NCBI GenBank assembly: GCA_049999765.1
Contig: JBNGIQ010007781.1
Span: 1 to 64,000 of the forward strand
Source of the DNA: Phaeoceros laevis
Lineage: Eukaryota > Anthocerotophyta > Anthocerotopsida > Notothyladales
Reading direction: 5' to 3'
DNA: 64,000 nt
The position numbers were made by a program, and so were the translations under genes. Numbering within the stretch: the stretch's first letter is position 1; every line of letters starts with the position of its first letter. Under the pieces are notes generated by a model. It worked only from the letters and a program-made list of their open reading frames with translations. It had not been told where the DNA came from and ran no database searches. This document shows, piece after piece, positions 32,135 through 43,506 of the stretch.

Positions 32135-32557
32135 ATGCAAACACTTCGCCGCCGCAGCTTCTTACTTCACAAGTCCTTCGCCGCCAGCGCCGTTGTGCTG
32201 CTGCTGCTTGCCATGGAGGTGCCGCCAGGTTTCCTGTGTGTCATGTTGTTGCTGGTTGTTGTCCTCATGCTCGCAGCGCGCCGCCGTAGCAGACCATGTC
32301 CTGTTTGCGCCGGATTTACCAGGCTTCATAGCGCCGAAGCAGAGTTGGAGAATGCGCATGCCCGCTGGAGGCTGCTGAAAGGTTTCCCCAGATTGGTGCC
32401 AGACGCGCCATTCCGGATGTTACCCAATTGCATGGATAGGTTCCTGTACGCGGGCTCCAAGTTCTCTGAAGAAGGAAGGCTTATCCTCCGCTATGGTGAG
32501 CTTCCACCTTGTGAATTCCACTCTGCTGCTTATGCTGTTGACCTGATTAGCAGATAG
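32135..32557 (+). CDS. aORF: antisense ORF of Copia-2, small membrane-anchored protein
   Basis: This intact 140-codon ORF runs opposite to the element, starting 24 bp inside the 3' LTR and ending before RNase H. Residues 15-48 hold two hydrophobic runs (FAASAVVLLLLAM and FLCVMLLLVVVLMLAA), followed by RRRSRPCPVC. Residues 54-122 align without gaps to the aORF of Copia-1, with PCxVCxGF, ELExAH, RWRL, GFPRL, APFRxLPN, DRFxYA and RYGE conserved. Synonymous codon changes at about half of the identical residues indicate selection on this frame. Its position suits transcription from an antisense promoter in the 3' LTR. No known domain is recognised; zinc binding by the CxxC is possible but would need further ligands. 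Confidence 0.78.
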   Translation: MQTLRRRSFLLHKSFAASAVVLLLLAMEVPPGFLCVMLLLVVVLMLAARRRSRPCPVCAGFTRLHSAEAELENAHARWRLLKGFPRLVPDAPFRMLPNCMDRFLYAGSKFSEEGRLILRYGELPPCEFHSAAYAVDLISR

Positions 32558-32693
32558 CTCCCACTGACCCTCTTGTGGGTGCGTGTGTGCAGAGCCATGG
32601 CACAGATGTGCCACTGTAATGCCAACCAGACGCTTCAAGGGTTGATATGCACGACAGTCATGCTTACCTACCTAAATCCTGAGTGCAGGATGG

Positions 32694-35600
32694 CTATGGA
32701 CCCTCAGCTAGGCCCATGGCTTTGCAGAATTTATCATGCTTGTCTTTAGACAAGGCCTTAGTCAGCACATCTGCTACATTGTCGTTAGTAGGAACATATT
32801 GTAGGTTAGCATGTCCGTTAGCAATCACTTGACGTATGAAGTGGTGCTTTATTTCTATGTGCTTAGTCCTAGCATGCATAATTGGATTTTGTGCTAGTGC
32901 TATGGCCGACTGATTGTCGCATAGCAGTAGCGTTGGTGCATCCTGTGCTTCACCTAATGATCCTAACAACTCCCTTGTGTACATGATTTCTTGTGATGCA
33001 GTGGCAGTTGCTGCATACTCAGCCTCAGTAGAGGACAACGCCACTACTTGCTGTTTCTTACTGTACCATGAGATGGCTGTGGAGTCCCACTCGCTTGTTC
33101 CAAGTAGAAGACAGTTGGCTGATATGGATCTTCGTGTGTTGCTATCGGAAGCCCAATCAGCATCAGAAAAACAAGTGAGTAGGAGTCTTTCAGGCCTCTT
33201 CTTGTACACTAGTCCAAGTTTAGGAGTTCCTTTTAAGTAACGAAAAATTCGTTGTACTGCAGTCCAGTGGGGAGTCCCATAGCATGTAAGGAACTGGGAG
33301 GTAACTCCCACTGAGTGTGATAAATCTGGTCGTGTACAGTTTCTGCAATAGATCAAGGAGGCCACAGATGGACGACACGGGACCCTTTCCATCTGCAGTC
33401 TCTCTTCCTCTGAGGTAGGTGACTGCTCCTTGCTTAGTTTCTCCCCTACTGCCATAGGGGTAGGCGCAGGCTTGCATTCTGACATCCTAAATCTAGCCAG
33501 GATTTGGCTGATGTACTGTGATTGTCTCATCAGGATGGAGTGAGTGGAGAAGGACTGAATAATCTCGATACCAAGGAACCAAGTAAGCTTGCCGAGGTCG
33601 GTCATAGAAAACTCGGAGGTAAGTATGCTTTTTACCTTTGATATAAGCTTAGGGTGACTTGATAGAATTATTGCATCGTCCACATAGAGAGCAAGATATA
33701 CAGCTCCACTGTTGTCCTCCATCTTATAAACGTTAGAGTCTGCATCACTCTGGGCAAAACCAGACTTCTTCAGATAGGTGTCAATCCTGTTGTACTAGGC
33801 ACGCGGCGACTGCTTCAGGCCATAGATTGTCTTGATGAGTTTGCAGACCTTCTTTGGGTGCTTTGGATCTATAAATCCCTCTGGCTGAGACATGTATATA
33901 GTTTCCTCCAGAGTCCCATTTAAAAAGGCTGTCTTAACGTCCATGTGTTCCATGGCAAGATCCCTTTGTGCAGCAATGGCGAACAGTGTTCTCACAGAGG
34001 TAACTCGAACGACCGGAGAGAAGGTCTCTGTATAGTCAAGTCCCTCGACTTGACTCGAGCTACCAATCGTGCCTTATATCTTGAGATAGACCCGTCAGCT
34101 GCAAGTTTCTTTTTAAATACCCATTTACAACTGACTGCTTTCCTGCCAGGAGGCAAGTCTTCTAGTTTCCAGGTTCCATTATCCATCAAGGATTGATATT
34201 CAGAATCAATTGCTACCTTCCATTTTCCAGATTCTGATGATTGCATTGCTTCCTTGTAGGAGAGTGGCTCGCTCAAGGACTCGAGGTTACTATCTTCCTG
34301 AACAAGGAAGGAGGAGTATGTTAAAGGCTTATGTATCCATTCATCTGGAGAAGATGTGTGATACCTGGAACTCCTCCGTAACTGAGCAGGTTCCTCATGG
34401 TTTTCACTACTTGAGTCAAGCACTGGGGACTGTTGCTCGTCCTCAGGTTCTGAGACATTTGAATGCACATACTCATCATCCACGGGGGCAGCATGCTCAG
34501 GTAAGGTATCATCCGTAGCTGTGCCATACTCCTCTGTGCCAGGAACACCGTCATCATCAGGAAAAACACTAACAGTTGTTTGTGGTGCTGCAGGAACAGC
34601 AGGAGGCAACTGAACTGTAGGAGTAATGGATACAGGTGCCTGGGTACTCGCAACTGGTGCTGAATAAGAAGTGTCAAGGTCAGAGTCAAGAGAGGAAGAC
34701 TCTGGAGGCTCTTCTTCGCTGACAGGCTGCAAAAGTGCTGTTAGTAACGACGGCTCATTGAAGATGACACTTCGAGAATGGGTAACTGCCCGAGTATCGG
34801 GGTCGAAAAGCTTATATCCTTTGATTCCTTCCGTATAGCCGATAAACACAAACTTCCGAACTTTGTAATCAAGCTTTACCCGCTGGTCTTCGGATAAGTG
34901 GGCATAGGCTGGGGACCCGAATATCCGAAGATGGTTGATGCGAGGTTTGTAAGTTGTCCAGCGCTCATACGGGGTAGCATCTGGAAACACACTGGTAGGA
35001 AGTCTGTTTCGTATATAGGCCGCAGCAGATACAGCCTCGGCCCAGTAGCCTCGTGACAGTCCAGCTTGTTTGAGCATTGCCTTTGCTTGTTCTTGAATAT
35101 GCCTATTACTAATCTCAGCAATGGGGTTCTGAGAGGAGGTATACGGAGTAGTCAGCTGGCGAGCAATGCCGTGACTTTTACAGAAAGCGACGAAGGCATC
35201 AGAGGTATATTCTCCGCCATTGTCACTTCTTAAAATTTTAAGAGTACCTCCCGTTTGACGTTCTGAATAGGTAACATATTCTTCAAAGCATTGAAGAGCC
35301 TGACCTTTCTGTTTGATCAGGTAGACCACAATAAATCGACTCCAGTCGTCAATGAAGGACAGAAAATACCGGGCCCCTCCAAAAGATACTGTGGACATAG
35401 GACCGCATATATCACTGTGGACCAGCTCAAGTACTTTAGTAGCCCGCATAGGATTAGAATCCGTGTATGGAGCTCGATGATGTTTGCCGAAGACACATGC
35501 CTCACAGAATTGCTTGTCGGCAAACTTCAACATAAACTTTTCCCGGTAAAGTACATTGCTTCTGACCATGCCTTTTAATTTGTCAAAGTTGGTGTGGCCC

Positions 35601-37279
35601 AACCTACAATGCCATAACATAGTCTCTCTCTCAGCCACTTGTGCTTGTGTCAGGTGAACCTCGGGACTACATAACTTGTACTGAATGTCCAGCTGATACA
35701 AGTTATGAGTAGGAGTACCAATAGCCACAATGGTACCATTGGACTGCCTGTCAGTGACATGGCATTCGCCACCAGTAAAAGCTGTGCTCAACATGTGCTG
35801 GGTATTCAGAAGGTATACAGAAATAAGGTTCTTTACCATAGCTGGTACGTGCAGCACTTCTACTAACTCAATGGTTGCCCTGCTGGTAAGCAATATAGGT
35901 ACAGAACCAATACCAACGATAGGCAGGCCATGATCATCACCAAGTAACACAATCTGACCTCTTGGTACCTTCCTGTAGGAGGAGAACGCCGATTGTGTGT
36001 GACATATATGTGATGAAGCTCCCGAATCCAGATACCAGGCATGCCGGAACTGTGGGGTGGAGACCATGTATACAGCGAGAAGTGTCGGTGATTTGCGTAT
36101 TGCAACGTTACTTTCAGGTGGGGCAATACGGCGAGGCTCATTTGCCTTCTTCTTTCGGCAATCAGACTCCCAATGGCCAGGAATAAGACACCAATTGCAG
36201 GTGCCTTTCTTTTTAGTAGTTGCAGCAGTGTTAGGCCTTCTTTTGTTAGTGTTGCTCCCACTTGGGTTGTACTGTCCTTGGCCAGGCTGACGGAATGGCT
36301 GCCTCTTGGGGCCCTTGTTCGCATACAAGGCCCGATTAGAGGGCTCTCCTCTGGAGGAGTTACCAGTCCTGCTAGACATCCTTGTGGATTCCTCCTCCAG
36401 GAGGGCACCTATGGTATCTGACAGTGCTACAGCAGGTGTTTGTCCTGCAGGTGTAGCTTGAGCAATGTTTCTCAAGTGTGTGGAGTGGTTACTGACAAAA
36501 GTCCTATAACTATCAGGCAGTGACAAAAGCAAAGCTACTGCTGCATTCATTTCGGTGGTTGTTGTACCACTTGAGGTAAGTTTTGACCTTAAAGTTCTGA
36601 ATTTAATAATATGCTGCTCAACTGACTCATTCTCTCTCATTCTGAGATTATAGAATGACCTAGTTGCGCATACCATGGACGAGCCATTTGTGACTTGATA
36701 TATCTGGGCCAAGGAATCCCAAACTGCCTTTGTGGTAGTTGCATCCTGGGTGTGATGCATCATGGAACCGTCTAATGCAGACTGTATGATGCCAAGCGAT
36801 CGCAGATCACGCTTTACCCATGCGTCCACATTTGCCTGTGTTGCTCCAGCTGTTCCGACCACAGGTTTGGCTTCTGTTCCAGTTACGACAGGCCATAGGT
36901 CATGTTCCTTAAGAATGGTCTGCACCCTTAACGCCCATATATCATATTGGGACCCACTGAAACGGTCCTTTTCTTTAAAGTCTATTTTTATATTATTAAC
37001 CGTTGTGTTATTGTTGGTGACTGCCCCGGTCGCCATATTGTGTATAGCTTGAGAAGCTAAAGATGCTCTTAGAGCATGCGCTAACAAGGTTGCCCTTGTA
37101 GCCTGTGTAGATTGCTGAGCTTGCAGGTTTTGTGCTCGTGTACGTGGCCCTTGTCGCCTTGGTGGCTGGGGATTAGCAGATATGCCAAGAGGGTCTTCGG
37201 GCAAAACGCCGGCAAGACCTCTTCCACGCCCAGATCCACGACCTCGTGAGTTGTAAGTGCCCCGACCTCGATGTGTCAT
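32694..37279 (-). pseudogene. Copia-2 gag-pol (two lesions)
   Basis: ATG at 37279 begins MTHRGRGTYNSRGRGSGRGR, an RG-rich start. The first 1095 codons are open: gag core at residues 100-300, CCHC knuckle C361-x2-C364-x4-H369-x4-C374, protease D418-S-G-A, integrase H557/H562/C592/C595 and D623, D686, E722 (the last two separated by 35 residues). A small deletion at about 34052 shifts frame after KARLVAR at the start of reverse transcriptase. A TAG at 33795-33797 replaces the Trp of KQSPRAW. Beyond it pol is open to 32694 with LYVDDAI and RNase H motifs (FSDADWASD, LSSTEAEYAA, LLLCDNQSAIAL). All other catalytic residues look intact, so this copy was active until recently or could be moved by an intact relative. 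Confidence 0.95.
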
Positions 37280-37307
37280 CCGAGGTACTCACAACCACTG
37301 CAGTTAT

Positions 37308-37919
37308 TCAGTATTTCTGCCGAAGAGTCCAGCCACGAGCGGCGAAGTCCTTGCTGCAGTCATAGTCGTTGTCATTGCGTATTGACGACTTGTGTGTTCG
37401 TTGTTTCCGTCTCGACCTCCGAACAGCTTTAGGAACAACAGTTTGCGGGGTGTTGACACAAAACTCCACTCGTTCAGCAAGGTATTCTAGTCTACGACTA
37501 TTTGCTATGACTCTATCTGTAAGGTCACGTAGTTGATCTCTAGTACGGCTACCTACTGACTTGATCAGGTTATACAACTTAATCAGCAGCTGATCACTTC
37601 GTGACGGGAAGGAGTCATACACAGCAGCGCACTCAAAACACGATGGTGAGCCTCTATCCGAAAGTCTCTGACCACGTGAATTGCGCTGTGAATTGTCTAG
37701 TCTGTCGAGCACTTCCTTCTTATGATTTGCTAACGAAACTCTATTGCTTGACTGCGTTTGTGTGCGAGGTGATTTTGTGCAGGGCGCATTCAAAGAGTTT
37801 GCTGCGTTAGCGAGAAAATGCTCTATTAACCTACGATGTTCAGCAACATCTAGTGGAGAGGATTGCTCCAAGACCGGAGCTGCAGGCAGGTTAGCTTTGC
37901 GATTCCAATGCCTAGGCAT
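37308..37919 (-). CDS. ORF0 of Copia-2 (pre-gag ORF)
   Basis: An intact 203-codon ORF starts MPRHWNRKANLPAAPVLEQS, 6 bp after the ORFa stop, and ends 28 bp before the gag ATG. Residues 108-170 (YDSFPSRSDQLLIKLYNLIK, then RDQLRDLTDRVIANSRRLEY) resemble the Copia-1 ORF0 and a minus-strand frame of Copia-3 (RKIDLIDSRVSQLADVCNSL). The region has helical heptad character. The C-terminus is basic (KAVRRSRRKQRTHK). It could be a nucleic-acid-binding or assembly accessory protein, but that is a guess. Close spacing to ORFa and gag implies reinitiation, leaky scanning or alternative transcripts. Confidence 0.7.
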   Translation of the reverse strand: MPRHWNRKANLPAAPVLEQSSPLDVAEHRRLIEHFLANAANSLNAPCTKSPRTQTQSSNRVSLANHKKEVLDRLDNSQRNSRGQRLSDRGSPSCFECAAVYDSFPSRSDQLLIKLYNLIKSVGSRTRDQLRDLTDRVIANSRRLEYLAERVEFCVNTPQTVVPKAVRRSRRKQRTHKSSIRNDNDYDCSKDFAARGWTLRQKY

Positions 37920-37925
37920 GACGGA

Positions 37926-38111
37926 TTATGAGAAATAATGCCAGACTGCCTCAGACATTTCTCTATCAAAAACTCCTGTGACGACGCCTAATCTGACCAG
38001 TGCGCATCCAAGGGCAATCATGAATTTTCTAAATCTTTCATGACTCCATGTTCTGATGCAATCTTCTGTTGTGCAGAACTCGCAGTGATCAGGTAGCGCG
38101 TCAGAATTCAT
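37926..38111 (-). CDS. ORFa: small Cys-rich leader ORF of Copia-2
   Basis: This 61-codon ORF starts at an ATG overlapping the end of the primer-binding region. It contains C10-E-x-C13-x4-C18-I-R, then H and FR, then ALGCALVRLG. The same pattern is in Copia-1 (22811-22990). It ends 6 bp before ORF0. The conserved Cys and His residues suggest a small zinc-binding fold, as inference only. Confidence 0.68.
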   Translation of the reverse strand: MNSDALPDHCEFCTTEDCIRTWSHERFRKFMIALGCALVRLGVVTGVFDREMSEAVWHYFS

Positions 38112-38124
38112 GGCTCTGATACCA
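38111..38124 (-). other. Copia-2 primer-binding site
   Basis: Minus-strand TGGTATCAGAGCCA directly after the 5' LTR end, matching initiator methionine tRNA. Confidence 0.9.
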
Positions 38125-38398
38125 TGAAAATGATTGAAGGATCATAGAGCAGAACTTGAGATGTGTAGATAGAATTAAGAGAGTACATTGACCGTGTGGC
38201 CATCTGCCTTAAGGCAAGTCTAGTGAACGGTTGTAACGCTTCACAGAGGTGTGAAGGCCCAACCGCTGTATGTATGAAACGATGTGCCGGTATGAAACGC
38301 CATAGCGTTTCATATCGCTAATAACTTAAAATGAATTAAACTAATTAAAAAAGCTGCCTATTTACCGAACCGTGCCCTAATCGACAGGGTTCTTCTTA
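38125..38398 (-). repeat. Copia-2 5' LTR
   Basis: 274 bp, identical to the other LTR except for two sites; followed by CTGGT, the target duplication. Confidence 0.96.
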
Positions 38399-38403
38399 CT
38401 GGT

Positions 38404-39400
38404 AATGACTGTATGCAGGGATTGACCATTCCATGTCCAAAAACGCTGTCCAGGCCTGCAGCAAGGCCATGGACACATCAAAATGGTGAGCGCATGAATG
38501 AGTTTTGCGCTTGCAATTGAAAAAACCCTGACTACTATTCACATATCTGAAACATTGGTGTGCTCAAAGATTGGAATGCACAATAGATGTCCTGGATCAC
38601 TCAAATACCTTAGAGGATGAATCAGGTACGCTGCCCTTGCACACTATAGATGCTGAAATGGCAATGGTTGTTCCTGAATGCTATAGGAACCTTAATACCT
38701 GTCAGTATCAAAAAAGCACGTAAGCATAGCTTAAGTTTGAAGGATACGAGATTGACAGTTTTGACTAGAAGCACGAAGCTTTGCAGGACCCAGGTCTGCC
38801 AATGGACCACCAGAAACCTGGGCCATGAGACGTCTTTGGCACTGATAAAGGAAAAGTGGAGGTTTGTACCTACCATACAGATGCCTGCTCTGCGAAATGA
38901 TTGGCAAACATGCAGAAAATGGTATTTTTTGGCATGCTTTGCTCAAATCTATGCTTTAACGCTGGTCATAACTAACTACTGATGTTGGGAACGCCACTAC
39001 AACCTAGTTTGTAGTTGGCTGCACCTATAATCGTAAAGCAATTACAAGACCTTTGCAGAGTCTATGAAACCACAATGCTACTTCAAGGATATGACTTCTA
39101 CTGCAGCACCATGCCAGGAGACATCATGCCTCGATGACAAAAACTCAGATCACTCGCCACCATCCTGTCAGGATCCCTGCACAAGGCAAAATGGATCAGT
39201 CAAATTGCATGACTGTAGATGGGACCTGAAAGGAGGCAATGTCACCATGCTGTTTTCAGTCTACTTCAAGTGTCACAAAACTGTCAAAATCATAGACTTG
39301 TACTGGAAAACTGTGTGTGTATGTATACCGGGAATACTACATTTGCAATATGTATGTGTGTGCTTTTGATGTGTATTACGTGTGCTGAAAATTTCCTACG
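38404..39400 (+). repeat. Array unit 1, right part
   Basis: It continues the unit broken by Copia-2. GCTTTGCAGGACCCAGGTCT, AACCTGGGCCATGA and TTTGGCACTGATRAAGG (about 38775-38850) match 55495-55570 closely. The unit ends with AAAGGAGGCAATGTCACC (39230) and the GT tract at 39310-39380. Confidence 0.65.
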
Positions 39401-41689
39401 CAAGATTCACAGATGACAAATCCAAAATTGGGTCGTTACTAAATGTTGGTACTTATGCCGATCACAGCATGCCTTGTGTACAAAGGTAAGACATATCAAA
39501 AGTGGGCCTTGGAACATCATGATTTGTGCATGAAAGCTTTTTCAAGATAATGTGGAACAAGGTTATTTTTTCATGAAACATGTTCGTTCATGACCTGTAC
39601 AGAGCCTGGCATACGCTATGACTCACAAGACCAGTGAGAACAAGCTTCTAAAATTTAAAGTATCTGGCCAGATGAGGGATAGCTTGCTTTAAGTACATAG
39701 GTAAAAATACTATAGAATGGTTCCACATGGAAACTTGATGAGCCGACTAATCGTGGTGATGAAGAAGACCTATTCTCTGAACACATGATGCTCGTTGATT
39801 TGTGCCTTACGCAGAGTATCTCTGAGCAACAGCCACCCATAAATACTTGGCGGCTACGCTGTATAATCATGCAACTTTTTTATTCTTACAAAAACCAGCA
39901 AGACAGCTGGCTACACCCGACTAGGCCACATTGCTACTCATTGCTGGCGGGTTTTTGTTTATTCAGTAAAACTGACAAGTCGGTCCTGTCCCGATCCCGT
40001 TTGCTAATCTCAACCAATATTCATTTATGGTCCTCTAGTGCATTAGGCCTACATAAGAAACACGAGTTCAAGCCCGTAACTCATTGTGCTTTCAAGCTCT
40101 CTCATTCCTGCCTAAGGTGCTTTGCTTCAGGTCCTCCTCCCAACTTGCTCTCTTGTAGGTCGTCTTCCCAGCTTCCTCTCCTCCTTGGCCTGCTGCCAAG
40201 CTGCCCTTGCGTCCTCTACATTCTGAGAAAGTCCTACTGGGCCTGCTACCCTTGCATTCTCTACAGTCTAAGTTTTTTGAGAAAGTCCTGCTAGGCCTGC
40301 TGCCGTGTCCCCTGCCCTGTGTCTACATTGCTTCCCAGTCTTCTGTTCCCAGTTTTCTGTTTTCTGTTTCCAGCTCTCTGCCTCGAAGCCCATTCTCTAA
40401 TCATTGCCCAACAAGCCTTTTACAGCATACTGTACTGCTCTTCGTCCTGCTGCACTGTCCAGTTACACATCCTTCTCCTTGCCAGCTCCCCAATACTTGC
40501 CAACTATCGACCTGCAAAGCTATGCACAGTTTGACATCACAAGAGGAGTTCTTGAGAAGATTAGGACACCGAGAATGTCCCATCAATTGCAAGAGGTGGC
40601 CACCAAAGCTATGACGTGTTCTATCACATACCCTTGCTGTTGGTTTCTTGCTAAATGTCAAAGTTTGCTGCATTGATTCCTTGAGATCTGCATGAATCCT
40701 TAGCATAGGAATAGGATTGTAGTTACTAACATTTTCTGCATGATAGAAACATTGCACAGGTCATGCTTGGGAAGGGTTTACGAAGAGTACTTCCAGGAAC
40801 CCTTTCGATGAGCCCACTTGGTACTGATGAGGAGTGGGGGAGGCATGGCTTACCCCCATGTGCCCTTTGTGATTCTGTTGGTGGTGTGTCGACAGCTGGT
40901 TTACTGGCTACACCCTCCTTTGCAAATGTAGAAGGTTGCTGGTAGCTGTCATGCTAGTGACATAGATGTAGAACACTATGTCAAGTCGCATGTGATGGCT
41001 ATAAAATCTTGAGCTTGCTTTGTCACCCACAAATAGTACTTTGCATACTCGTTTTTGCTGCTACAGTGGAACGGGTACTCATCTGCCTTGTGCAAGCTGC
41101 CTTTTTACGAGTGCTGAAGATTCCTGGAGCCTTGACATGAGTTGAGAGAACGTCCATGTCACGATACGTCCGTTTGCCTGCGTGCAAAAAATCTGTATGA
41201 GTAAGTTGTATGTAGAAGTCAAAAAAAGTCTTGATACGATTTTTAGTTAAGGGTACACATGTGCTGCCCAGACCGGGCACTAGAATCGCATACCAGACCG
41301 GTATAAACACATGCGGAACAAGGCCTGACTGGCCAAATGCCTGACTAGCATTATCATCATCAAAAAATCTGACTAAATGAAACTCTGTGAGGACCAAGAC
41401 ATGGTCAAAAATAGCTTCACATCCTACTGTGCCTGCTGGTGCATCATTGCTATCCTGATCTGAACAAGCAACAGTGTTACTGTCCTATGACGATGTAACG
41501 CAGGCATCGCAAGTATCCCAACCTATCTTTGTACTTGTCACAAGTAGAATTTCCTGGTCTAAGGCAGGTCCCTTAACAAGGCAATGTCACAGCTGTCCAA
41601 TGTCAGATGAAAAAAGGCAAGCTGTATGTATGTATGTATGAAATGCAAACACACACACTTGTATCACTTGAAAGATGTCCGGTCGCATC
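39401..41689 (+). repeat. Array unit 2
   Basis: The leader (40080-40560) is rich in CTGCC and TCCTC. An ATG at 40576 starts MSHQLQEVA, comparable to MSQQSQEVA at 50137. Block D is at about 40797. CTGCCCAGACCGGGCA (about 41263) matches 50887. The unit ends with AAGGCAATGTCACAGC (41573) and TATGTATGTATG plus CA repeats. The LINE begins directly after this microsatellite. Confidence 0.6.
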
Positions 41690-41748
41690 TTTTTTTGCAT
41701 CTTAGCTTGTACCTGGACTAAATATTTGATTGGTGGGCACTTGGATAG

Positions 41749-43480
41749 AACGAGAACACTTGGCACAGTGACCTGCACACATTGGGCTACCCAAGCATTG
41801 AAGGAGGTGCAGTACCCTCTCCTGCAGTTCAGGCAGTTATCAGCCTCATTGACAATGTAGAATTCCACGAAACTGTCATCAAGTTGGACAAACAAGCGCT
41901 TGAGGATTGCACTTCGGACGGCACATGTCCTCAGCTCCTTGATACCTTAGCGCTGGATGACTGGTTGAAGCTGGCAGCAGCGCATGTGGAGGACCCCGAG
42001 GCTTGCATCACAAAGCTGAAGAAGGTCCACACATTGCTTAAAGACATGGTGCTGAACGACGACATCACCAGAGAAGAGGCAGACCTGCAGAGGGAAACGA
42101 TTTCCAGAGCAATGGGCTATGAGACTGTGACCAAGGAAACTACTTCCTGTTTCATAGCAGATGGTCAGTTCGACCACCCTCTTGCAAGTAAAAGCCTGCG
42201 AGCATCAAAGGGCATGCGAAAGGTTGTGGAAAACACCAAAGCTGCACAGAAGGCAGATGGCCAAGCATCCGCACAAGATGGTTGCCCTATACTAACTACA
42301 CCATCCAGAGACGTGTAAGTGGAGGTTGACAAGTGGGGGCATAAGGTGTGGTCTGCATGTAATGTGAATCTGCTAGTGCCATTGAGCATACGCTCATGGC
42401 AAATCCTGCTCATGTTGACCGACAAAGAAGTTGAGGAATGTCGAAGCCAAGCTTTGACAGGAAATGTCACCATGGCCAACCCGATCAAGGTAGCAACTGG
42501 CCCCACAATGAAGCAGTTCGATATCGATTGCTTGTATGAGACAACAATCGCAGTACGTTGCAAGGGCGTGATGCCTATAGGACCACAAAAGAGGAAGGAC
42601 AATGAAGAACACAAGAAGCTGCTTTGGAATTGGAACAGACCGTTTGCCAAATGCATGTGCAAAGAGCTGGGCATGGGAAAGAAGAAAGATGAGGAGAAGT
42701 GTACGGCAGGAATTTTGTGGTGGGATCATGTTGCCTACTACATGGCAAACAATTTGGAGCTTTTCTTCCCGGAGGCCGAGACACTTTGGATAGCATTTGC
42801 CATGTTCCTAAGCCTCGGCTCTAACAGGGAAATGGGCAAGCACATGTCACTTTCCTATTCATCCGAGAATGGATGCTTCAGGCTGGGAAGCAGTTCACAA
42901 ATGATCCGACACAAACTTCTGGCTGATCTTGGAGATTCCAATGGCCCTCGGTACATCAAAAAGTTAATCAAGCCTCCCTCCTTCTCACAGGAGGCGTACC
43001 GCCTGGATCGCCAGCAACAGACGACTGGCGGAGTTGAAACGCATCAGCAAAGGTCCGCCAGACTTGGACTTGACCCAGTATGGCCTGGACCAAAAACATC
43101 TGTGTAATGTTCGCATCCGAGGTCTGCCTGATGACCTACACGAGGATCCGGAAGCGGCAGGCATATGATGGACAGATGGCTTAGGACGGAGTGTTCCTTC
43201 TTCCCCCATCAGTATGTGGAATTGAGGAAGGTTGCGCATATGCCCAAGGAACTGAGCAGGGCAGGCCCACTGCCCCGTAGAAATTGGATAGTGGTCACGT
43301 CAGGCACGCCTGATAGGGATTATCTGTTGGCACAAGACGTTCCGATCTATGAATGCTCGAACACCATCAGCATAATACCTTATTACTTTCCTCCTGAATT
43401 TCTACGACTCATGAATCTTGATCCTGGACTTGTAGGCATAGGCAAGCCACCCTCATTGAGGGACCGTCACCACACATAGC
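41749..43480 (+). pseudogene. LINE ORF1-like protein (broken)
   Basis: One frame is open from 41749 to 43107 except for a single TAA at 42316-42318. It includes KLDKQALEDCTSDGTCPQLL, DWLKLAAAHVEDPEACITKL and KLLWNWNRPFAKCMCKELGM. Near 43050 the likely frame changes to LTQYGLDQKHLCNVRIRGLP, and another piece (43165-43480) reads LPRRNWIVVTSGTPDRDYLL. No zinc knuckle or RRM of standard plant L1 ORF1 proteins is apparent, so the family is unclear. It lies directly 5' of the endonuclease on the same strand, which is why I assign it to the LINE. Confidence 0.6.
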
Positions 43481-43506
43481 AATTAGCTGGGGAGGCAAGA
43501 GAGCAG

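Larger units (their letters stand above)
31838..38398 (-). mobile_element. Copia-2: nearly intact, young Ty1/copia element
   Basis: LTRs of 274 bp (31838-32111 and 38125-38398) differ at only two positions that I can see. The 5-bp duplication CTGGT lies at 31833-31837 and 38399-38403. In element sense the LTR starts TAAGAAG and ends TTTTCA. The order on the minus strand is LTR, PBS, ORFa, ORF0, gag-pol, antisense ORF, polypurine tract, LTR. Only one small frameshift and one stop disable pol, so it inserted recently into the tandem array. Confidence 0.97.
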
